A model generated the notes under the pieces. It was not told the DNA's origin. It searched no databases and saw only the letters and a program-made list of their open reading frames with translations. From NCBI RefSeq assembly GCF_014837145.1, contig NZ_JACYFS010000006.1:62001-126000 (forward strand): a stretch of 64,000 bases of DNA. Direction: 5' to 3'. The position numbers were made by a program, and so were the translations under genes. Origin of the DNA: Chryseobacterium caseinilyticum. Lineage in GTDB: Bacteria; Bacteroidota; Bacteroidia; Flavobacteriales; Weeksellaceae. The number at the start of each line of letters is the position of its first letter. Position 1 is the stretch's first letter. Shown here piece by piece: positions 56,332-64,000 of this stretch.

Positions 56332-57628
56332 CTTTAGCTGATTTTGCATTCGTTACTTCATAATAATCCGGTGGGAAGCCATTGATATTTCGCCACAACT
56401 CATACCAGATCGGAACATCATTCAAAATGGCAATTCCCTGAACTCCGGTGCCCATTTTGATCTTCGGAGGCCATCTTTTTTCGTTTTTATCTTCTACAAT
56501 CAATGCTTTAAACATTCCGTTTGCACTGATATTGCTTTCCACGGCAACTACTTTTCCTGCAAACGTTCCGTAGCTGGAATCCGGCCAGCCGGAAAATACA
56601 ATGGCAGGGAAACCATCAAAAATACTCATCACGCGCTGTCCTTCTTTGATCAAAGGCAAATCAACCGGTTTGATATAAATTTCCACAGCGTAATCAACTG
56701 TTGTAGGAACTACAGTTCCGATATTTTCACCGTCTTTCAGAACTTCACCAATTCCGGCTTTGTTAAGCTGAACAATCTGTCCGTCCTGAGAGGCTAATAT
56801 GAAATATAAACCCTGTCTCGCCTTGTAATTGGCAACCTGATTCTGAAGTTTGGCAATATCGCCGTCGCTTCCTTCAATCTGACCCATACTTTGGAAACGC
56901 TCACCTTCAATTTTGCTCAGTTTCTCATTGTAATCCTGAGTGACCGAGTTCTGCTCAATCTGCGTGTTGAGAATTTCCTGCTGGGTCTGAGCTACCTTAT
57001 TTTCGTAAGCAGTTTTTTTGGCAATTGAATTCTGATAAGAAATACTTCTCTGCTGAAACTGCGTAAGCGAAACAAGGCCTTCATCATACATTCTTTTCTG
57101 TCTTTCAAACTGGTCTTCAGAAAGTTTGAGTTCGTTTTTAGCCGCTTCCAGTTCTGCCTGTTCACCAACAAGTTTGCTGTTGAGCTGGATGATTTTTATT
57201 TTAACCTGATTTAATTTTAAATCCCTTGAAGCATTCAAAGCTTCGAGTTGGTTTTTTGCCGTTCCTACCTTGGCTTCGTAATAATCTCTCACCCCTTTTT
57301 TGGCATCTACCTGCTGCTCGGTTCTCTGTACCAAAAGCGGATCCATATAATCTTCCTTAATTTCAGAAAGCTGCAAAAGCGTATCGCCTTTTTTTACATA
57401 ATCTCCGTTTTTTACATTCCATTTTATAATTCTTCCGGGAATGGGTGAGTTCAGCTGCTGAGGTCTCTGAGACTGATACAGTGAAGAAACATTTCCTTTC
57501 ACCTTAATATTTTGCGTCCAGGGAAGAAAGAGCGTAATGATTCCTGCAATTAAAATAAAGAGGAACCAACTTTTAACCCTTGATTTTTTGTTGATATGAT
57601 ATATTTTTTCGTACGACTGTAGTTTCAT
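56315..57628 (-). CDS. HlyD family periplasmic adaptor
   Basis: A protein of 437 residues with one N-terminal membrane helix (about 18-36) and a lipoyl half-motif (L-N-S-P-I-P-G-R-I-I-K-W-N-V-K-N-G-D). A long coiled coil of about 85-250 and a second lipoyl half (S-Q-D-G-Q-I-V-Q-L-N-K-A-G-I-G-E-V) follow. It links the ABC protein to the TolC-like channel. It lies 13 bp after the ABC gene and overlaps the next gene. Confidence 0.92.
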   Translation of the reverse strand: MKLQSYEKIYHINKKSRVKSWFLFILIAGIITLFLPWTQNIKVKGNVSSLYQSQRPQQLNSPIPGRIIKWNVKNGDYVKKGDTLLQLSEIKEDYMDPLLVQRTEQQVDAKKGVRDYYEAKVGTAKNQLEALNASRDLKLNQVKIKIIQLNSKLVGEQAELEAAKNELKLSEDQFERQKRMYDEGLVSLTQFQQRSISYQNSIAKKTAYENKVAQTQQEILNTQIEQNSVTQDYNEKLSKIEGERFQSMGQIEGSDGDIAKLQNQVANYKARQGLYFILASQDGQIVQLNKAGIGEVLKDGENIGTVVPTTVDYAVEIYIKPVDLPLIKEGQRVMSIFDGFPAIVFSGWPDSSYGTFAGKVVAVESNISANGMFKALIVEDKNEKRWPPKIKMGTGVQGIAILNDVPIWYELWRNINGFPPDYYEVTNAKSAKDEKTK

Positions 57629-57641
57629 TTTGTGCTGAATT

Positions 57642-59309
57642 TTATGAAATAATACTTAAAGTTCCGTCTTCGAGGTGAATGTGCTGATCGGCATTGTAAA
57701 TCAGATTTTTATCCGGCGAAACAACAACGATGGTACACGTTTGCTTAAGCTCCTGAAGATATGCGCTGAGTTTTTCCTGAAAATTTTCAGACATTCCTGC
57801 CAGAGGATTTTCAAGTAAGACCAGTCTTTTCTCGCCCAGCAGAGAGCGGAGCATCAGAATTTTCTTTTTTGAGCTGAAGGTCAGTTCAGAATCTGTATCA
57901 CTTATTTCTGTAGTAAAACCATTGCTGAAACTGCTCGAAATGCTTTCTATACCAAGCTTTTCTGAAAGCTGAAGAATACTCTCCGTATTGCTGTCTGTGT
58001 TTCCCAGCAAAATATTCTGTAAAACATTCCCCTGAATCACTTTCATATTTTCAAGGTATAAACCGATATTGCTTCTGAAATCTGTTTTGTTTAAATTTTT
58101 AAGTGGAATTTTGTCAAAAAGAATCGTTCCTGAACTCGGCTCATAAAATCCTGCAAGCATATTGAGAAGTAGAGATTTTCCGGTACCCATTTTTCCGGTG
58201 ATCACCGTAAGGCTGTTTTCTTTTAATCTGAAATTGACGTCAGATAAAATCGCAGGCGTATCGTTAAAGGCGAAATCAACATCTTTAAATTCGATTTCAA
58301 TTCCTCTGTCTTTCTGAGAAAGTACGATGTCGCCGTCTGTTTCTTCTTTCAGTTCTGTCACTTTAGAGAGTTTGGCAAATGAGGCGATGAGGTCGTAGTA
58401 ACTTTCAAGGCTTACAATGAGTTTTTCAACTGCAGCCATGATCGTCAGAACCACGATTTCTGCTGCGATAAATGCACCGATATTCAATTGTTGATTAATC
58501 ATCAGGTAAGTTCCGATGGCTAAAATTGCCAGTGTGATAATGACTTTAAAGGCAATAATAGTTTTATACTGAAAAACCAGGATTTTAAAGTGTGAAGTCC
58601 TGTGATCCAGATACTCTACAACTCTGGAATCTGTACCCTGAAGATGCGTTTTTCTTCCGGAATGCATTTTGAAAGTTTTTACCGATGCTGCGATATCTTC
58701 AATCCACGCTGCGGTTTCGTACTTTTTATCACTTTCTTCGAGACTCGATTTAATTCCGCTTTCCATACTGTAAATGAAAATCAGAACTACGAGAATAATA
58801 ACCAAGGCACCGAATGCCAAAAACCAAGGATGATAGAAGGACAAAAGTAAAATTCCGAATACAATCTGAATTAACGCTGTTGGGATTTCCAGTAAAATTT
58901 TTGAAATTCCTTTCTGAAGATTCTGAACATCAAAAAAACGATTCACCAATTCAGGTAAATAGTATTTTCGTGTATCTGAAAGATTAATTCTCGGCAGTTT
59001 TTCTGCAAAAGCCATTGAAAATTCTACAAAAATTTTCTGCTGTATTTTTTCAATGATCTGGAAAACCTTGAGTCTGAAATGACCAACCAAAAAAGTTCCC
59101 AAAACCACAAAAAATATAAGTAAATAAATGGAAGTTGCCATCGTAGCTCCCATGACGAAGCTGATGATTGACTGAATTCCCAGCGGGATGCTCAGTGAAA
59201 CCAAACCATTGAGAATTGCGTAAAAATAAATGTTTGAAACGTCTTTTTTTTCTTTCGTGATGTAGCGAAACAGTTTTTTACTGTGATCGCTTGCTGATCG
59301 TAATGCCAT
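57642..59309 (-). CDS. ABC exporter with degenerate nucleotide-binding domain
   Basis: A protein of 555 residues: six membrane helices (about 25-300), then an ATPase domain. Walker A is intact (G-K-M-G-T-G-K-S). The Q-loop glutamine is E in L-Y-L-E-N, the LSGGQ signature is replaced by L-T-F-S-S-K-K-K, the Walker B pair D-E is E-N in L-V-L-L-E-N-P, and the H-loop histidine is missing in V-V-V-S-P-D-K-N. It lacks a peptidase domain. Order and spacing (5 bp after tetR, 13 bp before hlyD) show one operon. Whether it hydrolyses ATP is doubtful. Confidence 0.9.
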   Translation of the reverse strand: MALRSASDHSKKLFRYITKEKKDVSNIYFYAILNGLVSLSIPLGIQSIISFVMGATMATSIYLLIFFVVLGTFLVGHFRLKVFQIIEKIQQKIFVEFSMAFAEKLPRINLSDTRKYYLPELVNRFFDVQNLQKGISKILLEIPTALIQIVFGILLLSFYHPWFLAFGALVIILVVLIFIYSMESGIKSSLEESDKKYETAAWIEDIAASVKTFKMHSGRKTHLQGTDSRVVEYLDHRTSHFKILVFQYKTIIAFKVIITLAILAIGTYLMINQQLNIGAFIAAEIVVLTIMAAVEKLIVSLESYYDLIASFAKLSKVTELKEETDGDIVLSQKDRGIEIEFKDVDFAFNDTPAILSDVNFRLKENSLTVITGKMGTGKSLLLNMLAGFYEPSSGTILFDKIPLKNLNKTDFRSNIGLYLENMKVIQGNVLQNILLGNTDSNTESILQLSEKLGIESISSSFSNGFTTEISDTDSELTFSSKKKILMLRSLLGEKRLVLLENPLAGMSENFQEKLSAYLQELKQTCTIVVVSPDKNLIYNADQHIHLEDGTLSIIS

Positions 59310-59314
59310 TTTTC

Positions 59315-59989
59315 TTATTTAATAAGGTTAAATGTGATGTGTTTTAAATATCCGAGTACATAATTCGTATGCTCAGCGTTCTGATGATTGTCTGTAAGAT
59401 TCGGAAGGTGTTCGCTGAAAAAATGCTGATCGTGGGCTGTTTCCAGCAGCGTGCTTGCCATGGAAAGCGAGTAGGGGAAATCCGGTTTTGACTGTGCAAT
59501 AATCTTTGATATGCATTTGCAGAGACTTTCCAGAGGATTAAAAATCATTTCCTTGCTGATCTCGTCCACTTCTTTCACCAGATAAGATTTGCTGCTTTCT
59601 GAAATAACGATGGAATGCAGTTTACGAATGTCATAGTCATCTACCTCGTCACAGGAATTGTTGTGATGGGTGATGATTTCAAGGATTTTTTCCAGTTTCT
59701 CCAAAGGTTTTTTTATTTCGGAAGTTTTAAGTTCAGACATAAACTCAAGGTAAGACCAGTACCAGTTGAGAATATAGGTGAGCAGTTTGTATTTGGATGA
59801 AAAATAACGGTAAACCGTTGCTTCGGTCGAACTGATTTTCCCAGCCAGTTTTTTAAATGTAAAATGCTCAAAACCCATCTCAAAAATAAGCTCAATAGCG
59901 TTTTTGACAATGGATTTTCCGATCTCACTTTTTTCGGGATCTTTAAGGTAAAGTTTTTCGTTGACCTGGAATTTCAGCTGAAAATTCAT
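59315..59989 (-). CDS. TetR family regulator of the export operon
   Basis: A protein of 224 residues with the N-terminal TetR helix-turn-helix (I-G-K-S-I-V-K-N-A-I-E-L-I-F-E-M-G-F-E-H-F-T-F-K-K-L-A and E-A-T-V-Y-R-Y-F-S-S-K). The C-terminal ligand domain is not recognisable. I chose the ATG at 59989 since the promoter box TATTTTTG overlaps the earlier possible start. It heads the operon and probably represses it in response to the exported compound. Confidence 0.9.
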   Translation of the reverse strand: MNFQLKFQVNEKLYLKDPEKSEIGKSIVKNAIELIFEMGFEHFTFKKLAGKISSTEATVYRYFSSKYKLLTYILNWYWSYLEFMSELKTSEIKKPLEKLEKILEIITHHNNSCDEVDDYDIRKLHSIVISESSKSYLVKEVDEISKEMIFNPLESLCKCISKIIAQSKPDFPYSLSMASTLLETAHDQHFFSEHLPNLTDNHQNAEHTNYVLGYLKHITFNLIK

Positions 59990-60017
59990 GTATGTAATGT
60001 TGCAGTTTTTAACGCAA

Positions 60018-60025
60018 CAAAAATA
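60018..60025 (-). promoter_or_regulatory. -7 promoter box of tetR-abc-hlyD-tolC
   Basis: TATTTTTG on the minus strand, 28 bp before the tetR ATG. A GTTGC/GCAAC inverted repeat (60003-60017 region) lies immediately downstream of it. Confidence 0.6.
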
Positions 60026-60042
60026 CATAACTATTTTTAATG

Positions 60043-60055
60043 ATAGTATTACTAT
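60043..60055. promoter_or_regulatory. Candidate TetR operator palindrome
   Basis: ATAGTA-T-TACTAT, a perfect 13-bp palindrome at the -33 position, with a further ATAGTATTA at 60064-60072. Confidence 0.5.
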
Positions 60056-60225
60056 ACATTAAAATAGTATTAAAATGTGATTAGAAAATGATGTTTCAGG
60101 ATTTGAAAATCTTTTAATACCGATGAACAGCAACAATTATCTGTAAAATCAGAAAAAATTGATGGCAAAAGGATTAAATCATTTAAAAGTATCATAATTT
60201 ATTTTCCTTCCTTATTCATTTTTAT

Positions 60226-60233
60226 TAAATTTG
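60226..60233 (+). promoter_or_regulatory. -7 promoter box of sucC
   Basis: TAAATTTG, a perfect TAnnTTTG, 38 bp before the sucC ATG. Confidence 0.55.
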
Positions 60234-60271
60234 TCAACCTTTAAATATTAAAATAAAATAATAAAAATAAT

Positions 60272-61462
60272 ATGAATCTTCACGAGTATCAATCAAAAGA
60301 GATTTTATCAAAGTATGGAGTAGCTATCCAACGTGGTTTCGTTGCAAACAACGTAGATGAAGCTGTAGCAGCTGCAGAGAAATTGACTGCTGAAACCGGA
60401 GCTGAGGCTTGGGTTGTAAAAGCACAGATTCACGCAGGTGGCCGTGGTAAAGGTGGTGGTGTAAAGTTTTCTCCAAATATGGATAAACTTAAAGAAAACG
60501 CAGGAAACATCATCGGAATGCAGTTGATCACTCCACAAACTTCTGCTGAAGGTAAATTGGTAAACTCTGTATTGGTTGCAGAAGACGTTTATTATCCTGG
60601 AGAATCTGAGACTAAAGAATTTTATGTTTCTATTCTTTTAGACAGAGCTGAAGGTAAAAATACAATCGTATATTCTACAGAAGGTGGTATGGACATCGAG
60701 CACGTTGCTGAAGTAACGCCTCACTTAATACACAACGAATTAATTGATCCAACTTTGGGTCTTCAGGGTTTCCAGGCAAGAAAAATTGCTTTCAACCTTG
60801 GTCTTGAAGGAAATGCTTTCAAGGAATTCACAAAATTCATCTCTTCTTTATACAATGCTTATGTAGGAATTGATGCGTCTCTTTTCGAAATCAACCCGGT
60901 TTTGAAAACTTCTGATAACAAAATTATCGCTGTAGATGCTAAAGTAACTTTGGATGGTAACTCACTGTTCCGTCACAAAGATCTTGAAGCGTTGAGAGAT
61001 ACAAGAGAAGAGGATCCTTTGGACGTTGAAGCTGGTGAAGCTGGTCTTAACTTCGTAAAATTAGACGGTAACGTTGCATGTATGGTAAACGGAGCCGGTC
61101 TTGCAATGGCAACTATGGATATCATCAAATTATCTGGTGGTAACCCTGCAAACTTCCTTGACGTTGGAGGTACTGCTGATGCACAGAGAGTACAGACTGC
61201 TTTCGGAATTATCTTAAGAGATCCAAACGTAAAGGCTATTTTGATCAACATCTTCGGTGGTATCGTAAGATGTGACAGAGTTGCTCAGGGTGTTGTAGAT
61301 GCTTACCACGCAATGGGAAGCCTTCCGGTACCGTTGATCGTGAGATTACAGGGAACAAATGCTGTAGAAGCTAAAAAATTAATTGACGAAGCTGGATTAC
61401 CAATTCACTCTGCAATTACTTTGGAAGAAGCTGCAAACAAAGTAAAAGAAGTTTTAGCATAA
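60272..61462 (+). CDS. sucC: Succinyl-CoA synthetase beta subunit (ADP-forming)
   Basis: A protein of 396 residues that forms succinate and nucleoside triphosphate from succinyl-CoA in the TCA cycle, together with the alpha subunit. The N-terminus M-N-L-H-E-Y-Q-S-K-E, the ATP-grasp glycine-rich loop G-G-R-G-K-G-G-G and the C-terminal I-F-G-G-I-V-R-C-D are characteristic. sucD is not next to it, which is common in Bacteroidota. Confidence 0.97.
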   Translation: MNLHEYQSKEILSKYGVAIQRGFVANNVDEAVAAAEKLTAETGAEAWVVKAQIHAGGRGKGGGVKFSPNMDKLKENAGNIIGMQLITPQTSAEGKLVNSVLVAEDVYYPGESETKEFYVSILLDRAEGKNTIVYSTEGGMDIEHVAEVTPHLIHNELIDPTLGLQGFQARKIAFNLGLEGNAFKEFTKFISSLYNAYVGIDASLFEINPVLKTSDNKIIAVDAKVTLDGNSLFRHKDLEALRDTREEDPLDVEAGEAGLNFVKLDGNVACMVNGAGLAMATMDIIKLSGGNPANFLDVGGTADAQRVQTAFGIILRDPNVKAILINIFGGIVRCDRVAQGVVDAYHAMGSLPVPLIVRLQGTNAVEAKKLIDEAGLPIHSAITLEEAANKVKEVLA

Positions 61463-61486
61463 GCCTAAAATTTTTATAAATAATTT

Positions 61487-61517
61487 AAACCGTTTCAATT
61501 TTTGAAGCGGTTTTTTT
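61487..61517 (+). terminator. Terminator of sucC
   Basis: AAACCGTTTCAA against TTGAAGCGGTTT (one G-T pair) with a short loop and seven T. Confidence 0.88.
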
Positions 61518-61620
61518 GTTTAGATGATGTTAATTTTTATTAATTAATTCAAAAATTTATTAAATTTACAGTAATCCTTTGAAATATTTAAATTTAATAA
61601 TCACCAATAATAGAATAATT

Positions 61621-63816
61621 ATGAAATCAACATTTATCCTCTCCCTGTGCTTATTTGCCGGTACTTCGGTTCTTGCTCAGCAGAATCACTGGTCAAAATC
61701 CCGGACAGCGGATATTCCCAAGGAAGATCTTGCACCGCGGTGGGTAACGCCTAAGAGTTATGAGCTTTTTAATTTAAATATTGATCAGCTTAAAAAAAAT
61801 TTGGTAAATGCACCTCAGCGTTTTTCAAATAATGAAAATCTAATCATGAAATTTCCGGATTCTGAGGGAAATATCAAAAACTATGTTGTACAGGAGGCCT
61901 CAGTAATGGCGCCCGAACTTCAGGCAAAATTTCCAGAAATAAAATCTTATGTAGGTTGGGAGAAAAGCAATCCGCTGAATTCAATCAGGTTTAGTGTAAC
62001 ACCTTCTACGGGAATCAATATTATGTATTTCGAAGGAAATGAAGTGAGTTACTTAGATCCCTACACCAAAGATTTATCGACATTTATCCTGTACAAAAGA
62101 AAAGATCTTCCTCCAAACGACAGGCTTTTCGAATGTCATGTTGAAGACGAACTGGATAATCTTAAACAAAGTGATTCAGAAAAAAAGGCGGCACTTGTTG
62201 CGGACGGGCAATTCAGAAATTACCGTATTGCAGTATCAGCAACAGGTGAATATACAACCTTTCACGGCGGCACTGTTCCTTTGGCGATGGCAGCAATGGT
62301 AACTACAATGACGAGAGTAAATGGAATCTATGAAAAAACAATTTCCACTACGATGACTATGGTTGCCAATAATAATCTTATCGTATATACAAATGCATCT
62401 ACAGATCCTTTTACTAACGGTATGCCTGGTACGATGATCAATGAAAATCAAACCAACACAAACTCAGTCATCGGCACGGCTAATTACGATATTGGGCATG
62501 TTTTCGGTACCAACAGCGGGGGATTGGCTGGATTAGGAGTTGTCTGTGTTGCCGGGAATAAAGCAAGAGGTGTAACGGGATCCGGAGCACCAATTGGTGA
62601 TCCTTTCGATATTGATTATGTTGCTCATGAGTTGGGCCATCAGTTTGGTGCGGGGCATACATTTCGGGCAGCAACGGGTTCTTGTGCAGGTAATGCAAGT
62701 ACTCCTACTGCATACGAACCAGGAAGTGGAACAACGATTATGGCTTACGCCGGTATTTGTGGTGTCAATAATATCCAACCTAATAGTGATCCCTATTTTC
62801 ACGCTGCAAGTGTAGTTCAGATGTACGCTGTAATTACAAGATCAACCGACTGTTCCGCAAAAACTTCCAATAACAACGGAGTTCCTGTTGCAAACGCCGG
62901 TGCGGATTACATTATTCCGAAAGGCACAGCGTTTATGCTGACCGGAGTTGGTTCTGATCCAAATAACGATCCTATCACTTATCTTTGGGAACAATATGAT
63001 AATCAGTCCAGCACGCAGCCTCCTGTGAATGCATCTGCCACCGGTCCGCTTTATCGTTCTCTCACACCTTCTACTTCGCCTGTGCGGTATTTGCCGACAC
63101 TGGCCAGTGTAGTCGCTAATAATTTAACTCCGACATGGGAAGTCACCCCAAATGTTCTCAGAACAATGAATTTTTCATTGCTGGTAAATGATAATAGACC
63201 GACAGGTAATCAGGCTGCAAACGACGCAATGGTTGTAAGTGTTACCAACGACGGTCCTTTTACCGTGACATCTCAGGCTACAAATACTCAGAATAACTCT
63301 ACAAATCCACTCAACATCACATGGAATGTGGCCGGAACAAATACAGGATCGATCAATACTCAAACTGTAACGGTCTATCTTTCCAAAGATGGCGGATTGA
63401 ATTTTAATACTGTCTTAGCAACAGGTATCCCGAATAACGGTGCAGCGAGCGTCACGATTCCAAACGAAAATGTTGCAGCGGCGAGAATTATGGTGAAAGC
63501 GGATAATAATATCTATTATGCTCTCAATTCCTCCAATTTCAGCATTCAGAACGGACTTTCTACGTCTGAAACTGCAGTGAAGAATTACTCAATTTATCCA
63601 AATCCAGCTTCTGATTTTATTACTGTCTCACTAAAAAAACTGTCTCAGAAAGCAGATTACGAAATGTATGACGCTTCGGGAAGATTGATTTTGAAAGGAA
63701 ATTTTGCAGGAGAAACTAAAATTGATGTGAGAAGTTTAACCAATGGAAATTATGTTTTGACTATGATTTTAGATAACGGTGAGAAGATCTCAGAGAAATT
63801 TATTATTAAAAAATAA
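61621..63816 (+). CDS. Secreted reprolysin-family metalloprotease with T9SS sorting domain
   Basis: A protein of 731 residues. A signal peptide (cleavage after about A19) precedes a pro-region with T-P-S-T-G and a metzincin domain. The zinc motif HELGHQFGAGH lies at 336-346, followed by the Met-turn I-M-A-Y-A-G. A PKD-like segment (G-A-D-Y-I-I-P-K-G-T ... D-P-N-N-D-P-I-T-Y-L-W-E-Q) comes after. The last 80 residues are a type A T9SS domain starting Y-S-I-Y-P-N-P-A. I chose the ATG at 61621 because the upstream frame is AT-rich and not coding-like. Substrate unknown. Confidence 0.9.
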   Translation: MKSTFILSLCLFAGTSVLAQQNHWSKSRTADIPKEDLAPRWVTPKSYELFNLNIDQLKKNLVNAPQRFSNNENLIMKFPDSEGNIKNYVVQEASVMAPELQAKFPEIKSYVGWEKSNPLNSIRFSVTPSTGINIMYFEGNEVSYLDPYTKDLSTFILYKRKDLPPNDRLFECHVEDELDNLKQSDSEKKAALVADGQFRNYRIAVSATGEYTTFHGGTVPLAMAAMVTTMTRVNGIYEKTISTTMTMVANNNLIVYTNASTDPFTNGMPGTMINENQTNTNSVIGTANYDIGHVFGTNSGGLAGLGVVCVAGNKARGVTGSGAPIGDPFDIDYVAHELGHQFGAGHTFRAATGSCAGNASTPTAYEPGSGTTIMAYAGICGVNNIQPNSDPYFHAASVVQMYAVITRSTDCSAKTSNNNGVPVANAGADYIIPKGTAFMLTGVGSDPNNDPITYLWEQYDNQSSTQPPVNASATGPLYRSLTPSTSPVRYLPTLASVVANNLTPTWEVTPNVLRTMNFSLLVNDNRPTGNQAANDAMVVSVTNDGPFTVTSQATNTQNNSTNPLNITWNVAGTNTGSINTQTVTVYLSKDGGLNFNTVLATGIPNNGAASVTIPNENVAAARIMVKADNNIYYALNSSNFSIQNGLSTSETAVKNYSIYPNPASDFITVSLKKLSQKADYEMYDASGRLILKGNFAGETKIDVRSLTNGNYVLTMILDNGEKISEKFIIKK

Positions 63817-63832
63817 AAATTATACTCCATAA

Positions 63833-63864
63833 AAAAGCTCCGAAGAAAAAACTTCGGAGCTTTT
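63833..63864. terminator. Bidirectional terminator between protease gene and deoC
   Basis: A 13-bp perfect stem, AAAAGCTCCGAAG against CTTCGGAGCTTTT, with six A in the loop; usable from both sides. Confidence 0.88.
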
Positions 63865-63879
63865 ACGTTAAATGCTTTT

Positions 63880-64000
63880 TTAATATCCTTCACCGGATGA
63901 CTGATCTTCCAGTAAAGCCAAAGCGGAAGATGTTCCGATTCTTTTTACGCCGAGATTAATCATTTTCACGGCATCAGAGTGATTTCGTACGCCTCCTGCA
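63880..64000 (-). CDS. deoC: Deoxyribose-phosphate aldolase, 3' part (cut by window edge)
   Basis: Only the last 40 codons are present; the 5' part lies beyond the right edge. The peptide A-G-G-V-R-N-H-S-D-A-V-K-M-I and I-G-T-S-S-A match the C-terminal phosphate-binding strand of DeoC (A-G-G-I/V-R then R-I-G-T-S-S). The enzyme cleaves deoxyribose 5-phosphate to glyceraldehyde 3-phosphate and acetaldehyde. The stop TAA is at 63880. Confidence 0.85.
   Translation of the reverse strand, partial: AGGVRNHSDAVKMINLGVKRIGTSSALALLEDQSSGEGY

Overview
The window looks like chromosome of a member of the Flavobacteriia, most like Chryseobacterium or a close Weeksellaceae relative. Sequence evidence: low GC; AT-rich gaps; the Bacteroidota -7 promoter box TAnnTTTG at many gene starts (with no visible Shine-Dalgarno sites); two secreted metalloproteases ending in a type IX secretion (T9SS) sorting domain; a SusC/SusD pair; a lipidated TamA-like protein (TamL) next to TamB; and several dispersed and heptameric repeat families. 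The genus is an inference from overall resemblance.

Layout. 1-9.3 kb: acyl-carrier-protein phosphodiesterase, a T9SS M12-type protease, radA, yceI, pyrG, yidC, rnhB. 9.4-15.9 kb: a SusC/SusD pair and argS. 15.9-24.8 kb: a YihY/BrkB membrane protein, then tamL and tamB on the minus strand. 25.1-29.6 kb: tRNA-Gln(TTG), menE, arfB, a small beta-barrel, a deoxyhypusine-synthase-like enzyme, a membrane acyltransferase. 29.7-34.3 kb: a 48-residue protein, an SDR dehydrogenase, a repeat-rich gap of about 900 bp, an alkyltransferase-like protein, htpG. 34.7-41.5 kb: a three-gene surface-protein locus whose 1793-codon central gene has an in-frame amber codon just after its signal peptide. 41.6-47.5 kb: recA, an MpaB-type oxygenase, a LuxR-family regulator, gap and pfkA. 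47.7-50.6 kb: a TIGR03915-like/TIGR03916-like putative DNA-repair pair split by a HigB-HigA toxin-antitoxin module. 50.8-54.7 kb: class II HMG-CoA reductase, an exported protein, a DUF423 protein, a ClC channel. 54.9-60.0 kb: a TetR-ABC-HlyD-TolC export operon. 60.2-64.0 kb: sucC, a second T9SS metalloprotease, and the 3' end of deoC.

How the genes work together. Much of the window is housekeeping (nucleotide and tRNA metabolism, glycolysis, TCA cycle, recombination, protein folding, envelope assembly). The accessory material is small insertions between those genes: the TA module, the SusCD pair, the adhesin-like locus, and repeats. tamB and tamL are likely cotranscribed, as are pfkA and gap, and tetR-abc-hlyD-tolC.

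Most unusual signals: (1) the lone amber codon in the large secreted protein; (2) the TA module splitting the radical-SAM repair pair; (3) period-7 tandem repeats of several unrelated units at seven or more places, one inside the menE coding region and two abutting stop codons; (4) an exporter ATPase that keeps Walker A but has lost its other catalytic motifs; (5) at least four families of hairpin-forming dispersed elements.
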